From positions 1-64,000 of the forward strand of contig NZ_JBOEGM010000016.1 in assembly GCF_050633425.1 (NCBI RefSeq): a stretch of 64,000 nucleotides of DNA, in the 5' to 3' direction. Below the pieces are notes generated by a model. It searched no databases, was not told the origin of the DNA, and worked only from the letters and a program-made list of their open reading frames with translations. This document shows positions 61,864-64,000 of this stretch, piece by piece. Numbering within the stretch: position 1 is the first letter of the stretch; each line of letters begins with the position of its first letter. Origin of the DNA: Pelagimonas sp050633425 (GTDB lineage Bacteria; Pseudomonadota; Alphaproteobacteria; Rhodobacterales; Rhodobacteraceae). The translations under genes were made by a program, and so were the position numbers.

Positions 61864-62283
61864 TCAAGATGTCTGCGTACGACTGCGCAAAGAGGCGAGC
61901 TCTTGTTCCTCTTCAGCAAGGAGCTTTCTGAACGCGTCCAGGGTGACAGGCTTGAAAATACTGCGTCCGACCGAAAGACTTCTGGCCGAGGCAATCATTT
62001 TTGCCGCCAACAAGGTGACGTCGCTACCGCCTGTGATAAACCTAATTCGCAAGGGGCGATTGATATCAACGATATCATCAATCACTTCGATGCCGTTCAT
62101 TTCCGGCATATTGATATCAACGAGCGCAAAAGCCGCGCCGTCGTCAGATCTCAACTTTTCCAGCAGTTTCACACCGTTACTGCAAATTGTAACAGTCCAA
62201 CCTTCTCGAATTGCGACTGTCGCAAGATAGTCCGCAAACTCTTCATTATCATCGGCAATATAGAGATGGCCCATATAGTGCAT
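61864..62283 (-). CDS. Stand-alone response-regulator receiver protein
   Basis: A 139-residue protein that is a single REC domain. The acidic pocket is Asp11-Asp12 (IADDNEEF), the phospho-acceptor is Asp56 (ALVDINMPEMNG), with Thr84 (FITGGSD) and Lys111 (FKPVTL) in switch positions. There is no output domain, so it probably works through a partner, as CheY- or DivK-like proteins do. A short charged tail (AEEEQELASLRSRTQTS) follows. No histidine kinase is adjacent. The ATG at 62283 is preferred; 62274 is an alternative. Confidence 0.85.
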   Translation of the reverse strand: MHYMGHLYIADDNEEFADYLATVAIREGWTVTICSNGVKLLEKLRSDDGAAFALVDINMPEMNGIEVIDDIVDINRPLRIRFITGGSDVTLLAAKMIASARSLSVGRSIFKPVTLDAFRKLLAEEEQELASLRSRTQTS

Positions 62284-62510
62284 CGGCAATTTAACTGCCG
62301 CCTTTTGCTTTCAATTCCATCGCTTTAATTACCGACGATACAGGGTTTTACCATTCAATCAAGTTTGGGATGCACAACCATTCAAAGTTGAGGCGTTTTT
62401 TTTGCTCAGCTCAAAGATTCAGTCCAAACAGGAACGGTTTTGAGACAACAGGCTAGAGGACAATGAATTGCAAGTTCGTCCTCGCCTGGGTGGCGGAAAT
62501 AGTAGTGAAG

Positions 62511-62531
62511 TGAAACGCTTTATGCGTTTCA
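62511..62531 (-). terminator. Hairpin after tRNA-Pro
   Basis: TGAAACGC and GCGTTTCA form a perfect 8-bp stem with a 5-nt loop, starting 2 nt after the encoded CCA of the tRNA. The following minus-strand bases are only moderately T-rich. Confidence 0.6.
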
Positions 62532-62532
62532 A

Positions 62533-62609
62533 TGGTCGGGCTAGCAGGACTCGAACCTGCGACCTTCCGTCCCCCAGACGGACGCGCTACCAGACTGCGC
62601 CATAGCCCG
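62533..62609 (-). tRNA. tRNA-Pro (anticodon GGG)
   Basis: Read on the minus strand, a 77-nt cloverleaf is complete: acceptor stem CGGGCTA/TAGCCCG, D-arm GCGC...GCGC with AGTCTGGTA, anticodon stem TCCGT/ACGGA around loop CTGGGGG (anticodon GGG), T-arm GCAGG-TTCGAGT-CCTGC, discriminator A and encoded CCA. It reads CCC and CCU. It lies downstream of the merR gene. Confidence 0.95.
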
Positions 62610-62684
62610 ACGTGTCGGAGTTTCATAATGGATTTCATAGCAGGGGCAACCCCCTGCGTGAGAAAAATCCATTTTCCGACCAAG

Positions 62685-63845
62685 TTACTCTTGGGCGCGT
62701 TTTTGTTGAATGGCACGCAAGTCATCACAGTGGGCACGAAGCGCTGTTGTGTGATCAGCCGGGATGGTTTCGATGCGTGCCAAAATACTGAGTAGGGCAG
62801 GGCGTGCCAGCGGCTGTTCAACAATCAGATGGTCCGCCACTTGCGAGTCATCTTCTTCCACGAGAGGCACATCGTCGATCGCAATTTCATCTGTCGGGCT
62901 TTCCTCAACCCCATCGGCAGCGTGCTCGTCCAGCTCGGGCGCGACTTCAACGGTCTCAGATGGCGACATATCGGCCTCTGGGGCTTCGATGTCTTCAATC
63001 GGTTCATATGATTCAGATTCGTCACTGACATCGGGCTCTTGCGCTTCAGTGTCTTGGGCAAGATTTGCTGGTTCTGAAACAGCAGATTGATCGTCCTCTT
63101 CGGCGTCGTGTTCCTCAAACTCGGGTTCTTTAACGTCCGGCGCTTGGTCTGTTGTGATTTCAGGAGAAGTTTCCTCTGCCGGATCCGAATCGTTCTCTTC
63201 TACGACATTAGAATCGGCAGGTTCTTCAAGGGCATCGGCAGCAGGCTCGCCTGTCTCTTCAGGCTCGGCCTCTTGATCGTCTGGTTCGGACGTCCTGAGT
63301 TCCGAAACTCCGTCAGCCTCCAGGGCTGCGTCCAAATTCTCGTCGTCCTCTGCCGGAACGTCAGTTTCATCCTCAAGGATAGCAGGAGGTTCAAGGTCAG
63401 GTTCAGCAGCGTCTGAAAGCTCCTGTCCCTGCTCCGCAAACATATCGGCAGTACGCTCTGGTTCAGCCTTTTCCGTGCCGGGAAAGGCGACGACGGAGTC
63501 TGGAACGTCAACTTCGACAAACGGTGCGTCTTCGATCACTTCGCCTGACGCCGATGTCCCGTCGTCGTCGACTTGGATCGTGTTCAAAGACGACACATGG
63601 CGAACACCTTGTTCGCGCAGCACCTTTTGCACGCCCTTGATGGTCATCCCATCTTCGTGCAGCAACCGTTTGATTCCACCCAGCAATTCCATGTCGGCCG
63701 GTCGGTAATACCGTCGCCCGCCAGCCCGTTTTACGGGCTTGATCTGGGTGAATTTACTTTCCCAAAAACGCAATACATGCGCCGGCGTTTCCAACCACTC
63801 CGCAACTTCGGAAATGGTGCGAAACGCATCTCGGGACTTCGCCAT
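62685..63845 (-). CDS. MerR-family regulator with long acidic tail
   Basis: A 386-residue protein. Residues 8-80 form a MerR DNA-binding domain (FRTISEVAEWLETPAHVLRF, then WESKF...GGRRYYRPADMELL and the wing helix LLHEDGMTIKGVQKVLREQG). Residues about 90-330 are a disordered-looking segment dominated by Asp, Glu and Pro. A short helical end follows (LLSILARIETIPADHTTALR). In Rhodobacterales this gene follows ihfA as here. No effector-binding domain of classical MerR is visible, so the ligand, if any, is unknown. Confidence 0.85.
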   Translation of the reverse strand: MAKSRDAFRTISEVAEWLETPAHVLRFWESKFTQIKPVKRAGGRRYYRPADMELLGGIKRLLHEDGMTIKGVQKVLREQGVRHVSSLNTIQVDDDGTSASGEVIEDAPFVEVDVPDSVVAFPGTEKAEPERTADMFAEQGQELSDAAEPDLEPPAILEDETDVPAEDDENLDAALEADGVSELRTSEPDDQEAEPEETGEPAADALEEPADSNVVEENDSDPAEETSPEITTDQAPDVKEPEFEEHDAEEDDQSAVSEPANLAQDTEAQEPDVSDESESYEPIEDIEAPEADMSPSETVEVAPELDEHAADGVEESPTDEIAIDDVPLVEEDDSQVADHLIVEQPLARPALLSILARIETIPADHTTALRAHCDDLRAIQQKRAQE

Positions 63846-63855
63846 AAGTCAGGCC

Positions 63856-64000
63856 TCAGTTCTTGTTACCAGCTGCCACGCGGTCTTTCATCAGGTGCGA
63901 TGGGCGGAAGGTCAACACGCGGCGCGGTTGAATTGGGACTTCTTCGCCTGTTTTTGGATTGCGGCCAACGCGGGCCGCCTTGTCGCGTACTGAAAACGTA
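63856..64000 (-). CDS. ihfA: Integration host factor alpha subunit (C-terminal part, cut by window edge)
   Basis: The last 47 residues of a DNA-bending HU/IHF-family protein are visible: TFSVRDKAARVGRNPKTGEE, then VPIQPRRVLTFRPSHLMKDRV. The proline that intercalates into DNA lies in the RNPKTG beta-arm, and the PRRVLTF segment favours IHF over HU. The 5' end lies beyond position 64000. Its stop is 11 bp before the merR start. Confidence 0.9.
   Translation of the reverse strand, partial: TFSVRDKAARVGRNPKTGEEVPIQPRRVLTFRPSHLMKDRVAAGNKN

Overview
The window looks like a chromosomal segment of a marine Rhodobacterales (Roseobacter-group) alphaproteobacterium. This rests on gene content and gene order: RTX proteins ending in Hint domains, a long tandem-type dCTP deaminase, ihfA-merR-tRNA-Pro, aroK-aroB divergent from xerD, lpxI instead of lpxH, scpA-scpB beside nagZ and a SPOR protein, and grxD-bolA. 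Both ends cut genes: an RTX/Hint protein on the left and ihfA on the right. There is no rRNA, CRISPR array, intact insertion sequence or prophage.

Layout. 1-6.1 kb: two paralogous RTX/Hint secreted proteins. 6.1-6.7 kb: decayed DNA with the remains of an AraC/GlxA-type regulator. 6.7-11.5 kb: a MocA-like nucleotidyltransferase, a dimethylglycine/sarcosine dehydrogenase-like flavoenzyme and a CorB/CNNM-type protein. 11.6-17.4 kb: a variant metallophosphoesterase, xerD with two upstream envelope genes, aroK-aroB and ssb. 17.5-20.5 kb: a lytic transglycosylase, a PilZ-like membrane protein and a MauG-type di-haem peroxidase. 20.5-27.9 kb: a complete peptide-type ABC transporter with an AraC regulator. 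27.9-42 kb: miaA, pyrH, a GlxA-type regulator, then the long envelope run frr-uppS-cdsA-dxr-rseP-(small membrane protein)-bamA-skp-fabZ-lpxA-lpxI-lpxB, which joins isoprenoid carrier, phospholipid, outer-membrane assembly and lipid A synthesis. 42-47.3 kb: tkt, a coiled-coil gene coupled to zapA, grxD, a small membrane protein, bolA and xthA.

The most unusual part is 47.3-50.2 kb. A regulatory stretch of about 300 bp holds three perfect DnaA boxes and several inverted repeats. It precedes a 179-residue protein made of a 23-residue leader and eight tandem 20-residue units (consensus GDxVEMFTSWSGPAxGNTDA). Next come an intercistronic hairpin, an unrecognised 352-residue protein, and a DMT-family exporter whose start overlaps the previous stop. 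This has the architecture of a multi-core peptide precursor, a partner protein and an exporter. No named maturation enzyme is visible, so the function is open; I consider it the best candidate for an undescribed system here.

50.2-64 kb: erpA, dgt, a degenerate SDR-like gene, a CPA1 antiporter with a TrkA-type domain, argS, a SPOR protein, nagZ, scpA, scpB, a small basic protein, dCTP deaminase, a PA14-like small protein behind a structured leader, a stand-alone receiver protein, tRNA-Pro(GGG), an acidic-tailed MerR regulator and the end of ihfA.

No searches could be run. Family calls come from reading the translated sequences. Start codons were chosen from Shine-Dalgarno spacing, overlap with the previous gene and expected family N-termini.
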